Shown: in pieces, positions 53,015 through 61,993 of the stretch
How positions within the stretch are numbered: the first letter of the stretch is position 1
How the letters are laid out: each line of letters begins with the position of its first letter
Source: Bradyrhizobium sp. Arg816
GTDB lineage: Bacteria; Pseudomonadota; Alphaproteobacteria; Rhizobiales; Xanthobacteraceae
Length of the DNA: 64,000 nt
Direction: 5' to 3'
Assembly: GCF_029989365.1 (NCBI RefSeq)
Contig: NZ_JAPRAQ010000001.1
Span: forward strand, 868,001 to 932,000
The notes under the pieces: model-generated
Told to the model about the DNA's origin: nothing
The model's database searches: none
What the model saw: only the letters and a program-made list of their open reading frames with translations
Made by a program: the position numbers and the translations under genes

Positions 53015-54598
53015 CTACTCCGCCATCTCCACCTGCTGCGTGACGGAGGGGCCGGCGAGCGGCCGCTCCTCCATCATGATCAGGCAGAGCGCAGCGGTGG
53101 TCATCAGCGCGGTGGCGGCGCCGAAGACGTAGCGGAAGGCGTGCCGCATGTCGTCGGCGGGAATGACGACGGCGCCGGCGGCATGATGCTCGCCGGCCAG
53201 CGGGACGTCGGCGCCGAGCGCGATCAGCAGGATCGCCGCGAACGCCGCGACCGTGAATGAGGACATCAGCGAGCGGAAGAAGTTCATCGCGCCGGTGATG
53301 GTGCCGACTTGCGGGCGCGCGACCGAATTCTGCAGCGAGACCACGCAGACCGGGAAGGTCGTGCCGAGCCCGAGCGCGAACGCGGCCATCAGCGTCAGCA
53401 AGCCCCACAGCGGCAAGGTGGTGACCGTGAGGCCGAGGCCGCACAGCGCGGCCCAGGACGTGCCGATGATGGCAACGCGCTTGTAGTGTTTCGCGCGCGC
53501 CATGGTGCGGCCGGCAATCGCCGCGCCGCAGGTCGAGACTGCCGCGAGCGGAATCAATGCGAGCCCCGCCTCGCTGGCGCTGAGATGGTAGACCGACTCG
53601 TAATAGAGTGGCAGCTGCACGGTGAGGCCCGTGATCGCACCGAGCCCGCAGCCCCCGGCTGTCATGGCGAAAGGCGCCACCGAACCCGTCAATAGCTTCA
53701 ACGGCAGGAACGGCTCGTCGGCCCGCCGTGCGTGCCAGACGAAGGTGACCGCGAGCGCGACGGCGCCGCCCACCATCGCAAGCACCGTCGGCGAGAGCCA
53801 CGGATAACGCGTGCCGCCCCAGGTCAGGACCAGCATGAAGACAACCGCAGAGGCCATCAGCAGCACGCCGCCGAGCCAGTCGACCTTGCGCTTGCGGTGG
53901 AACACCGGAATCTTCTTCATCTTCGGCAGCAGCATCGCGATCGCTGCGGCCGCGAGCGGGAGATTGATCCAGAAGATCATCGACCAATGCAGATGCTCGG
54001 CGAACACGCCGCCGATGACCGGGCCCAGGATGCCGCCGACCATCCAGACGCTGGAGAAATAGGCCTGGTACTGGCCGCGCTCGCGCGGGGAGACGATATC
54101 GGAGATCACGGTCTGCACGACAGGCATGATGCCGCCGCCACCGAGGCCCTGAAGGCCGCGCGCCAGGATCAGCATCGGCATGCTCGGCGCGATCGCGCAC
54201 AGCACGGAGCCGGCGACGAACAGGCTGAGCGAAATGATGATCATCACGCGCCGGCCGTAGATGTCGCTCAGCGTCCCGAACACCGGCGCGACCGCGGTCG
54301 AGGCGAGCAGATAGGCGGTGATGACCCAGGAGAGATTGGAGACGTCGTGAAACTGGCGCCCGATGGTCGGCAGCGCGGTCGCGACGATGGTCTGGTCGAG
54401 CGCAGCCAGGAACATCGTCAGCATCAGGCTGATCACGATGGTCCGGACCTCGTCCTGCGACAACGGCGCCGGCGGCGCGAGCGAGGGCGCGTCGTCGACG
54501 CTCAAGACCTCGCTGGGAAGGCGGGACAGCTCTTCGGCAATGTCGTCAGGCAACGCCTGAATGTCGGCAGAACTGCTCTGCCGGTCGAACTTGTTCAT
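53015..54598 (-). CDS. MFS drug exporter, DHA2 family (14-helix type)
   Basis: A 527-residue transporter. A ~50-residue cytoplasmic N-terminus rich in acidic residues precedes 14 predicted helices. Motif LDQTIVATALPTIGRQ and the loop motif GTLSDIYGRRVMIIISL (motif A) are clear, as is GGILGPVIGG (motif C, antiporter type). It would export drugs or other small molecules using proton influx. No regulator or periplasmic partner is adjacent. Confidence 0.93.
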   Translation of the reverse strand: MNKFDRQSSSADIQALPDDIAEELSRLPSEVLSVDDAPSLAPPAPLSQDEVRTIVISLMLTMFLAALDQTIVATALPTIGRQFHDVSNLSWVITAYLLASTAVAPVFGTLSDIYGRRVMIIISLSLFVAGSVLCAIAPSMPMLILARGLQGLGGGGIMPVVQTVISDIVSPRERGQYQAYFSSVWMVGGILGPVIGGVFAEHLHWSMIFWINLPLAAAAIAMLLPKMKKIPVFHRKRKVDWLGGVLLMASAVVFMLVLTWGGTRYPWLSPTVLAMVGGAVALAVTFVWHARRADEPFLPLKLLTGSVAPFAMTAGGCGLGAITGLTVQLPLYYESVYHLSASEAGLALIPLAAVSTCGAAIAGRTMARAKHYKRVAIIGTSWAALCGLGLTVTTLPLWGLLTLMAAFALGLGTTFPVCVVSLQNSVARPQVGTITGAMNFFRSLMSSFTVAAFAAILLIALGADVPLAGEHHAAGAVVIPADDMRHAFRYVFGAATALMTTAALCLIMMEERPLAGPSVTQQVEMAE

Positions 54599-54753
54599 CT
54601 CGATCGGAAGCCGTGAGGCGGCGCAACGCCGCGAAGGATTCGTTCTATGCAGGCAATGTAGAGAGGAAAGTTCTTCTCAGGCAGGCACCGCGGCGCATGG
54701 GTGCATCCCGCCGCGGGGTCATCGCGATGACGTGATCCGACGTCGCAGGCGGG

Positions 54754-55269
54754 TCAGTCCTTCGGACGTCGCTTCAGGCGTGCCCGTTTCGGCAGCTGCG
54801 CCGGCCATTGCACGATGTGGTCCTCGAGCTCCTCGTCCGGGATCTCCTCCTCGCTGCCCTCGACCCGGCCGCGGACGGAGACGCCGGCTTCATGAACGGA
54901 GTCGGGATCGCCCGAGACCAGCGGATGCCACCAATAGAGGTCGCGCCCTTCCGCGACCAGCTTGTAGCCGCAGCTCGGCGGCAGCCAGTTCAGGGTGCGG
55001 ACATTGGCCGGGGTCAGCCGGACACAGTCGGGAACCTTGGCCGACCGATTCGGATAGTCCTTGCACCCGCAGGTCCCGGCATCGAGCAGCTTGCAGCCGA
55101 CATGGGTGAAATAGATATCGCCGGTATCCTCGTCCTCGAGCTTGTTCAGGCAGCAGCGGCCGCAGCCGTCGCACAGGCTCTCCCATTCGGCCGTCGACAG
55201 CTCTTCCAACGTCTTGGTTTTCCAGAAGAATCCTTCCTGGCCTGAAGGTCGTTTGGGAGCTGCGGTCAT
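54754..55269 (-). CDS. YcgN-type cysteine-cluster protein (UPF0260)
   Basis: The ATG at 55267-55269 gives 171 residues. Cysteine cluster [11 protein letters not shown], then [16 protein letters not shown] and LPPSCGYKL are the conserved features of the YkgJ/YcgN family and probably bind metal. The rest is charged and the C-terminus is basic. Function is not known. A longer in-frame start upstream exists but conservation begins with [10 protein letters not shown]. Confidence 0.88.
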   Translation of the reverse strand: MTAAPKRPSGQEGFFWKTKTLEELSTAEWESLCDGCGRCCLNKLEDEDTGDIYFTHVGCKLLDAGTCGCKDYPNRSAKVPDCVRLTPANVRTLNWLPPSCGYKLVAEGRDLYWWHPLVSGDPDSVHEAGVSVRGRVEGSEEEIPDEELEDHIVQWPAQLPKRARLKRRPKD

Positions 55270-55562
55270 GCGTCTCAACAAGGGTTCGAAAGAGCTACGG
55301 CTCGTTCCATCTACGGCGTGCGGCCGGGACGCTGCAAGCAACGCCCAATTGAGGCCCGTAATGAACCGGGGTCAATTAGGCCTGTTGTTCAAAATCGCGA
55401 GCCTGACCATTGGTTTATAGGCCCTGCTCGGCTAGAAGGAACAGCAAGTCCCCTCGGACGCGAAACCGGCGCCTTGGGTTTGCCGTAACATTCCCTCAAG
55501 ACGTCTCGGTGCCGCCCGGCCGGGTGCCTGAACGCTGTCGAACCGAGCCTCAAGGGTTCTAG

Positions 55563-57848
55563 GTGGTCCAGAACACACCATCCAACTGGAAGAGCCGCAT
55601 CCGGAATTTCTTTCTGGATCTCGACGCGCGCATCGATTCCTCGCTGTTCTCCTCCGCCAAGGGTATCCGCGAGCTCTACGAGCGCTACTCGACCTTCATG
55701 GACCGCTTCTATGTCGGGCGGTGGAAGCGCTGGGTGTTCATCGAGCCGCTGTCGGAGGCCGCGACGCTGGGCCTCGGCGGCCTGGTCGTGATGCTCACGC
55801 TCGCCATCCCCGCCTTCCGCGAGACCGCGGACGAGGACTGGCTGAAGAAGTCCGACCTCGCGGTGTCGTTCCTCGACCGCTACGGCAACCCGATCGGCAG
55901 CCGCGGCATCAAGCACAACGACTCGATCCCGCTGGAAGACTTTCCGGACGTGCTGATCAAGGCGACGCTCGCAACCGAAGACCGCCGCTTCTACGAGCAT
56001 TTCGGCATCGACATCGCCGGCACCGCGCGCGCGCTCGTCACCAACGCCCAGGCCGGCGGCGTCCGCCAGGGCGGCTCCTCGATCACCCAGCAACTCGCCA
56101 AGAACCTGTTCTTGAGCAACGAGCGCACCATCGAGCGCAAGGTCAACGAGGCCTTCCTCGCGGTCTGGCTGGAATGGCGCCTGACCAAGAACGAGATCCT
56201 CAAGCTGTATCTCGACCGCGCCTATATGGGCGGCGGCACGTTCGGCGTCGACGGCGCGGCCCACTTCTATTTCAACAAATCCGCGCGCGACGTGACGCTG
56301 GCGGAAGCCGCGATGCTCGCCGGATTGTTCAAGGCGCCGACAAAATACGCCCCGCACATCAACCTGCCCGCGGCGCGTGCCCGCGCCAACGTCGTGCTCG
56401 ACAATCTCGTCGATGCCGGCTTCATGACCGAGGGACAGGTGTTCGGCGCCCGCCGCAACCCGGCCTTCGCAGTCGATCGCCGCGACGAGGCCTCGCCGAA
56501 TTACTATCTCGACTACGCCTTCGACGAGATGCGCAAGCTGGTCGACACCTTCCCGAAGTCGTACACCGAGCGCGTCTTCGTGGTGCGCCTTGCGATGGAC
56601 GCCAACGTGCAGAAGGCCGCGGAAGACGCGATCGAGAACCAGCTGCGCCAGTTCGGCCGCGACTATCACGCGACGCAGGCCGCGACCGTCGTCTCCGATC
56701 TCGACGGCGGCATCCGCGCCATGGTCGGCGGCCGCGACTACGGCGCGAGCCAGTTCAACCGCGCCACCGACGCCTACCGCCAGCCCGGCTCGTCGTTCAA
56801 GCCTTACGTCTACACCACCGCGCTCCTCAACGGCTTCACGCCGAACTCGATCGTGGTCGACGGTCCGGTCTGCATCGGCAATTGGTGTCCGCAGAACTAT
56901 GGCCATTCCTATTCCGGCGCGGTGACGCTGACGCAGGCGATCACGCGCTCGATCAACGTCGTGCCCGTCAAGCTGTCGATCGCGATCGGCCAGAAGGAAC
57001 AGCCGAAGGCGCCGAACCCGGCCAAGCTCGGCCGCGCCAAGATCGTCGAGGTCGCCCGCCGCTTCGGCCTCAAGGCGCCGCTGCCCGATACGCCGTCGCT
57101 GCCGATCGGCTCGGACGAAGTCACCGTGCTCGAGCACGCCGTCGCCTACGCCACCTTCCCCAACCGGGGCAAGGCGGTGACGCCGCATTCGGTGCTGGAA
57201 GTGCGCACCGGCGCCGGTGATCCGGTCTGGCGCTGGGACCGCGACGGTCCGAAGCCGCGACAGGCGATCCCGGCCTCCGTTGCCGCCGACATGGCCGGCA
57301 TGATGAGTCACGTCGTCAGCGAAGGCACCGCGCGCCGCGCCGCGCTCGACGGCATTCCGACCGCCGGCAAGACCGGCACGACCAATGCGTATCGCGACGC
57401 CTGGTTCGTCGGGTACACCGGCAATTTCACCTGCGCGGTGTGGTACGGCAATGACGACTATTCGCCGACCAATCGCATGACCGGCGGCTCGCTGCCGGCG
57501 CAGACCTGGCACGACATCATGGTCGCCGCGCATCAGGGCGTCGAGGTCCGGGAAATCCCCGGCATCGGCATGGGCCAGAAGCTGCCGCCGCAGCCGGTGG
57601 CAGCGCAGGCCAATGCGGCACCGAAGGTGCTGGAGACCAAGCCCGGCCCGCCGCCCGTGCTGACCAAGCGCGGCGCCGACGTCCTGGTGCGCGTCGAGAA
57701 GCTGCTCGATGACGCCGCCAGGACCGCGACCAAATCAACCAGCAACGACGCCAACGCGGCCAAGCCGGCCTCGTCGACGAGCGCGCTCGCCTTCCCGCAG
57801 AACTATGCGGAAGAGAATGCGAATGCATCCGTCCCGCGCAAGAACTGA
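55563..57848 (+). CDS. mrcA: Class A penicillin-binding protein 1A
   Basis: A GTG start at 55563 gives 761 residues. A transmembrane helix lies near 68-86. The glycosyltransferase GT51 domain has Glu139 in LATEDRRFYEHFGID and GGSSITQQLAKNL. The transpeptidase domain has SxxK as Ser410-Ser-Phe-Lys413 (QPGSSFKPYVY) and KTGTTNAYRDAW near 605-616. A proline/alanine-rich linker ends the protein. It polymerises and cross-links peptidoglycan. Confidence 0.93.
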   Translation: MVQNTPSNWKSRIRNFFLDLDARIDSSLFSSAKGIRELYERYSTFMDRFYVGRWKRWVFIEPLSEAATLGLGGLVVMLTLAIPAFRETADEDWLKKSDLAVSFLDRYGNPIGSRGIKHNDSIPLEDFPDVLIKATLATEDRRFYEHFGIDIAGTARALVTNAQAGGVRQGGSSITQQLAKNLFLSNERTIERKVNEAFLAVWLEWRLTKNEILKLYLDRAYMGGGTFGVDGAAHFYFNKSARDVTLAEAAMLAGLFKAPTKYAPHINLPAARARANVVLDNLVDAGFMTEGQVFGARRNPAFAVDRRDEASPNYYLDYAFDEMRKLVDTFPKSYTERVFVVRLAMDANVQKAAEDAIENQLRQFGRDYHATQAATVVSDLDGGIRAMVGGRDYGASQFNRATDAYRQPGSSFKPYVYTTALLNGFTPNSIVVDGPVCIGNWCPQNYGHSYSGAVTLTQAITRSINVVPVKLSIAIGQKEQPKAPNPAKLGRAKIVEVARRFGLKAPLPDTPSLPIGSDEVTVLEHAVAYATFPNRGKAVTPHSVLEVRTGAGDPVWRWDRDGPKPRQAIPASVAADMAGMMSHVVSEGTARRAALDGIPTAGKTGTTNAYRDAWFVGYTGNFTCAVWYGNDDYSPTNRMTGGSLPAQTWHDIMVAAHQGVEVREIPGIGMGQKLPPQPVAAQANAAPKVLETKPGPPPVLTKRGADVLVRVEKLLDDAARTATKSTSNDANAAKPASSTSALAFPQNYAEENANASVPRKN

Positions 57849-57857
57849 TCGAAACCC

Positions 57858-58436
57858 GTGCGGCTGATCCTGATCACATTGACGGCCCTTCTGCTCGCGA
57901 GCGTGGTCGGCGTCGGCGCGACCTGGATGACGACGACGCGCGGCACCGAGATCGGCGCGCTGACCATCGGCCCCTGGACCGCCCGCCCCCGCACCGGCAC
58001 CGCCGACGTCGATCCCTATTCGCGCGCCACCATCGTGCGCAACGGCGAGCTGCCGATCGGCACCGGCGACGGCGTCGCCTTCACCGCGACCGCCGACGAG
58101 AAGAAAAAGGCGCTCGACGGCCGCTGCGACGTCGTCGTCTCCGGCGTGACGCCGCCGGCGCGGTTCTGGACGTTGACGCTGTACGACCGCAAGGGCCACC
58201 TCGTCGCCAATTCGCTGCAGCGCTATGGCTTCACCAGCCAGGAGATCGTGCGGCAGTCCGACGGCTCGTTCGAGATCCGCATCGCCTCGCGCTCGCGCGC
58301 CGGCAACTGGCTGCCGACCGGCGGCATCGAGCGCTACGCGCTGATGCTGCGCCTCTACGACACCCCTGTCGGGGTTGCGACGCGCACCCAGCGCGATGCG
58401 CCGATGCCCACGATCAAGACGGTGGGCTGCTCATGA
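57858..58436 (+). CDS. DUF1214-family protein
   Basis: A GTG start at 57858, 9 bases after the PBP1A stop, gives 192 residues. An N-terminal hydrophobic helix (about 2-20) is followed by a periplasmic beta-rich domain containing FWTLTLYDRKGHLVANSLQR and DGSFEIRIASRSRAGNW, typical of DUF1214. It overlaps the next gene by 4 bases. Its role is unknown. The arrangement links it with cell-envelope functions. Confidence 0.8.
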   Translation: MRLILITLTALLLASVVGVGATWMTTTRGTEIGALTIGPWTARPRTGTADVDPYSRATIVRNGELPIGTGDGVAFTATADEKKKALDGRCDVVVSGVTPPARFWTLTLYDRKGHLVANSLQRYGFTSQEIVRQSDGSFEIRIASRSRAGNWLPTGGIERYALMLRLYDTPVGVATRTQRDAPMPTIKTVGCS

Positions 58437-59017
58437 TCCGCCTGCTGTTCACAATCGTCGCGGGCGTGGTGCTGGGCCTCGTGGTCCATCTCGTCAGCGT
58501 GCTGGCGCTGCCGCGGATCGCGACACAGGACGCCTATTCGCGGCTGACGCCGATGACCAAGCTCAACGCCGTGACGCAGCTTCCCCTCGCCGATCCCAAC
58601 AATTCGCCGATGCCGTTCATGGACCCGGCCTTCGCGATCGCGATCTGCCGCTACGACCTCACAAGCGGGCCGCTCAAGCTCACGGTGCCGGTGAGCCAGG
58701 CCTACACCTCGGTGTCGTTCTACACCCGCAACGAGATCGCCTATTACGCCATCAACGACCGCTCCGCCGGCAAGAAGGTGATCGAGCTCGACCTCATGAC
58801 CGAGCCGCAGCACAACGAGCTGCCCGAGGACGAAGAGATCACCGCGGCCGACCGCCTGATCATCGATTCCCCTGCTACCACCGGCCTGATCGTGATGAAG
58901 GCGCTCGCCGCCGAGCCCGGCCTGATGCAGCAGGCGCAAAGCTCGCTCCAGGCTGCGACCTGCGCACCGCAGACAGAAGCGCCGGCCAAGGCCGAGGCAC
59001 CGCGCGGACGGCGTTGA
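58433..59017 (+). CDS. DUF1254-family protein
   Basis: The ATG at 58433 overlaps the DUF1214 stop, giving 194 residues. An N-terminal hydrophobic helix (about 4-26) precedes a periplasmic domain with DAYSRLTPMTKLNAVTQLP and NEIAYYAINDRSAGKK, matching DUF1254. DUF1254 and DUF1214 are often fused in one protein in other bacteria. Here they are separate and in reversed order. The C-terminus is basic. Confidence 0.8.
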   Translation: MIRLLFTIVAGVVLGLVVHLVSVLALPRIATQDAYSRLTPMTKLNAVTQLPLADPNNSPMPFMDPAFAIAICRYDLTSGPLKLTVPVSQAYTSVSFYTRNEIAYYAINDRSAGKKVIELDLMTEPQHNELPEDEEITAADRLIIDSPATTGLIVMKALAAEPGLMQQAQSSLQAATCAPQTEAPAKAEAPRGRR

Positions 59018-59367
59018 CGCCCGGCCGTTTGGGCACGCTCAAAACAAAAACATGAAAAACAACCCCATGCACAGTAGTGGGGGCATTGAGACTGCTAGCT
59101 AATTTGAACGACCGATCAGCAGCAGCGCGACCTCAGCAGCGAGACCATTTTGGCCGCCTTTGACACGTCGGGCAAAACACTGGCATGATGGCAACATCGA
59201 AAGTTCGTAACACCCGCGGCGGAGCAATCCGCCGCGCTTTTTTCATGTCGTAGCACAGGTTACCGTGATCTAAGGATCACCGTCGTCCCCCGCCGCTCGA
59301 AAACGCAATCCACTGCGTCGGGTAGCTGGCGGAAAGTCCCTGCCCCCAGTGTCAGTCCAAGCCTAGA
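59018..59367. other. Intergenic stretch with an intrinsic terminator (350 bases)
   Basis: A TTGACA-like sequence (59160-59165) with CATGAT 18 bases later (59184-59189) could start a short transcript that would end at the hairpin 59216-59243. No gene was seen in the rest. Confidence 0.5.
59216..59243 (+). terminator. Intrinsic terminator
   Basis: GCGGCGGA (59216-59223) pairs with TCCGCCGC (59228-59235) across a GCAA loop and is followed by GCTTTTTTC. It is about 200 bases past the DUF1254 stop, so it either ends a leader-derived transcript or is the end of a small RNA. Confidence 0.75.
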
Positions 59368-60060
59368 TCAATATCTCGGGCGGTGCGACTTCGCCCACTC
59401 GCGGGCATGCGCAATGGGCGCGCGCGGCGGCAGGATCGCGCGCAGCTTCTGCGTCGTCGGCAGGCTCTCCATGCGCTCCCGCCATCGACAGAAGGCCGGA
59501 TATTTCGGGTACATGGCTTTGCCTTCCTCCGTCAGGCTGAACGCAAAGGTGCTTGGCAAAAGGTAGAAATCCGCGATCGAGAGTTCTGGACCGAGGAGGT
59601 AGTCCCGACCATTGGCGAGCTCGCGCTCGATGGCCACGAGTGCGGTCTCGACCTTGGGCAGTGCGTGCGCCACCACCTTCTCGTCGGATGCAATCCCGAG
59701 CTCGGGAAACACCAGCCGCTCGTGGGTCACATGGTAGATCATGTAGGGATAGACGTAGGAATCGACGACACCGATCCATTGATTCATGCGAGCCCGCGCG
59801 TGCGGGTTCTGCGGCGTCAGCCGTGCTCCCGCGAACACCTCGTCGATGTAGCCGACGATGGCGCGCGTCTCGTAGACGGTGAAGTCGCCGTGCCGGAAGA
59901 TCGGAACGCGGTTGAACGGATGGAGCGCGAGATGCTCGCTCCTGCCCATCACGGGCTCGAGGTCCTCGAAGCGGTAGGCCACGTCCTTGTGGGTGAGGAC
60001 GAGCCGCACGATGTTGACGAACGTGCTGCGGGGAAAGCCGTAAACGATGGTCTCGGACAT
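59368..60060 (-). CDS. Glutathione S-transferase family protein
   Basis: The ATG at 60058-60060 follows GGAGGAG and gives 230 residues. The N-terminal thioredoxin-like domain has FPRSTFVNIVRLVLTHKDV with the active-site Ser/Thr region, and NRVPIFRHGDFTVYETRAIV (cis-Pro and Glu-Thr/Ser-Arg). A C-terminal helical domain follows with DYLLGPELSIADFYLLPSTF. Glutathione-dependent detoxification or conjugation is expected. Substrate is not evident. Confidence 0.9.
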   Translation of the reverse strand: MSETIVYGFPRSTFVNIVRLVLTHKDVAYRFEDLEPVMGRSEHLALHPFNRVPIFRHGDFTVYETRAIVGYIDEVFAGARLTPQNPHARARMNQWIGVVDSYVYPYMIYHVTHERLVFPELGIASDEKVVAHALPKVETALVAIERELANGRDYLLGPELSIADFYLLPSTFAFSLTEEGKAMYPKYPAFCRWRERMESLPTTQKLRAILPPRAPIAHAREWAKSHRPRY

Positions 60061-60100
60061 GTTTTCTCCTCCCGGTTCGCTTGCTGTCGATCGGGTTCGA

Positions 60101-60337
60101 TCAGCGCCAGAACGGCTTGTTCGCTTGCTCCAAGGCCTCTTCCCGAGTGAGCCCGAGATCGGCAAGGAGATGGGGATTGTCGGCAATCGCGCGAAGATCG
60201 TCGCGCTGATTTATCCGCTCGATACGGGCAAGCCATCTGCCGATCAACGGCTGCCATGAATTTTGTTTATGATCCGCGGCCGCCGCACTGCGTCGAACTC
60301 GCGCCGGAAAACCGCGATCGGCAATAGGTATTGACAT
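60101..60337 (-). CDS. DUF1127-family small protein
   Basis: The ATG at 60335-60337 follows GGAGGC and gives 78 residues. The C-terminal segment DDLRAIADNPHLLADLGLTR is the DUF1127 signature, a short arginine-rich family found in alphaproteobacteria. Related small proteins affect RNA turnover and phosphate or stress responses in some rhizobia. It lies between a GST gene and a divergent LysR regulator. Confidence 0.85.
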   Translation of the reverse strand: MSIPIADRGFPARVRRSAAAADHKQNSWQPLIGRWLARIERINQRDDLRAIADNPHLLADLGLTREEALEQANKPFWR

Positions 60338-60467
60338 TTATTGCCTCCAAATCCCATGATTTCGTGTCGTGGCCCGCCTGCATAGGGCCGGCAGGGCAAA
60401 GTTCGCAAAGCATCGTTTCTCGGGCCAGCCCCAATTTTTCTCATGAAGTCCCTCAGGAAGGTTCGTC

Positions 60468-61406
60468 ATGCGCCCGCGTTTGCCACCGCTGAACGCACTA
60501 AAGGCCTTCGAAGCCGCAGCCCGCCACGAGAGCTTCACGCGGGCCGCCGAAGAGCTGTGCGTCACGCAAGGTGCGGTGAGCCATCAGGTCAAGGCGTTGG
60601 AAACGGAGCTCGCCATCAAGCTGTTCAGCCGCGAGCGCCAGCGCCTGATCATCACGGAAGCGGGTCGCGACTATCTCGCGGTGATACGCGATGCGCTGGA
60701 CCGAATTGCCGCGGGTACGGAGCGGCTGTTGCAGCGACAGAACGCAGGCGTGCTCACGGTCAGCACGTCCCCGGATTTTGCCGCCAAATGGCTGGTGCAT
60801 CGCCTCGGCCATTTCGCGGAAGCGCATTCGGAAATCGATCTCCGCGTCTCGGCAACGATGCATCACGTCGATTTTGCGCGTGAGGAGGTCGATCTTGCGG
60901 TCCGCCATGGCGATGGAAACTGGCCGGGCCTCGATGCCACAAGGCTCTGCACGGAACGGCTCTTCGCCGTATGCAGTCCCAAGCTGCTGTCGGGACGCCG
61001 CCGCATCGGCGGGGTCGCGGATATCCTGAGATTTCCCCTGATCCACCTCGACAGCAGATCCGACTGGGCAGATTGGCTACGTGGCGTCGGCATTGACGAC
61101 GCCGATGTCACGCATGGTCCGGTGCTCAATCGCGCCAGCATGGTCATCGATGCCGCAATCAACGGCCAGGGCATCGCCCTGGCCCGCACGACATTGGGCG
61201 CCTGGGACCTGATCAATGGACGGCTGGCGCTGCCCTTCCCGGAGTCAGTGCCATTGTCGAAGAGCTATTGGATCGTCTGCCCCAAGGCGACCGCGTCACT
61301 TCCGAAGATTGCGACATTTCGTGACTGGCTGCTCGCGGAGGCCGCGAGCGACCTGCGCCTGCTTAAATCCTTCACCGGGACTTCAAAGGCAGCGAAGCGG
61401 CGATAA
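60468..61406 (+). CDS. LysR-family regulator, GcvA-like
   Basis: A 312-residue LysR-type regulator. The winged helix spans 5-65 (LKAFEAAARHESFTRAAEEL, then VTQGAVSHQVKALE). The periplasmic-binding-protein-like domain begins near 92 (LTVSTSPDFAAKWLVHRLGH). The sequence pattern is of the GcvA type. It is divergent from the DUF1127 gene, with 130 bases between them. The ligand and regulated genes are not evident. Confidence 0.88.
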   Translation: MRPRLPPLNALKAFEAAARHESFTRAAEELCVTQGAVSHQVKALETELAIKLFSRERQRLIITEAGRDYLAVIRDALDRIAAGTERLLQRQNAGVLTVSTSPDFAAKWLVHRLGHFAEAHSEIDLRVSATMHHVDFAREEVDLAVRHGDGNWPGLDATRLCTERLFAVCSPKLLSGRRRIGGVADILRFPLIHLDSRSDWADWLRGVGIDDADVTHGPVLNRASMVIDAAINGQGIALARTTLGAWDLINGRLALPFPESVPLSKSYWIVCPKATASLPKIATFRDWLLAEAASDLRLLKSFTGTSKAAKRR

Positions 61407-61673
61407 GGCCCTCGTTTCCGGCGATTTTCTCACCCGCGGATGGATGCTCCGGATTGGCAAGCCACCGGAACCAAGCCTCCCTTTCGAACCAAAATATTGC
61501 CGAGCCGTCAGACCCTCAGGCCGTCAACCCGAGTTTGCGCGTGTTCGACAAGCATCAACTAGCTTAGCTGTCACTGGGGCGTTCACCCGGCAAACAGGTT
61601 CCTGCGGAGCGCAACCTCCCGTGCTGCGGCAATCCGCCCAGCGGGAGGCCTTGGCTGCGCAGTCGTTATGGAT

Positions 61674-61692
61674 TATCCCCTCCCAGGGGATA
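61674..61692 (+). promoter_or_regulatory. CsoR/RcnR-type operator
   Basis: TATCCCC-TCCCA-GGGGATA is an inverted repeat with G/C tracts and AT flanks, the form expected for DUF156 repressors. It lies 9 bases before the repressor start and overlaps the ribosome-binding region. Confidence 0.75.
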
Positions 61693-61701
61693 GGATAAAC
61701 C

Positions 61702-61980
61702 ATGACGCAACACGTACACGAGAGTCATTCGCACATCGTCAAGCGCCTGAAGCGCGCCGAAGGACACCTGCGCACGGTCATCGCGATGTTCGACGACGGA
61801 CGATCCTGCCTGGACCTCGCCCAGCAGCTCCATGCTGTCGAGAAGGCGATCTCCGAGGCCAAGAAGGCCCTGATCCACGATCACGTCGACCATTGCCTGG
61901 ATGCAGCCGCCAACGGCGGCTCAGGCAAGTCGACGAAAAGCGTTCTCGCCGAGTTCAAGGCGATTTCGCGATACTTGTAG
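61702..61980 (+). CDS. Metal-sensing repressor, CsoR/RcnR/FrmR family
   Basis: A 92-residue DUF156 protein. Candidate metal ligands are Cys36 (DDGRSCLDL), His61, His64 and Cys65 (HDHVDHCLD), plus histidines at the N-terminus (QHVHESHSH). The ligand set is intermediate between CsoR (Cys36, His61, Cys65) and RcnR types, so copper, nickel or cobalt are all possible. It probably represses the efflux operon that follows and binds the operator just upstream. Confidence 0.88.
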   Translation: MTQHVHESHSHIVKRLKRAEGHLRTVIAMFDDGRSCLDLAQQLHAVEKAISEAKKALIHDHVDHCLDAAANGGSGKSTKSVLAEFKAISRYL

Positions 61981-61993
61981 CGCGGAGCTTTCG

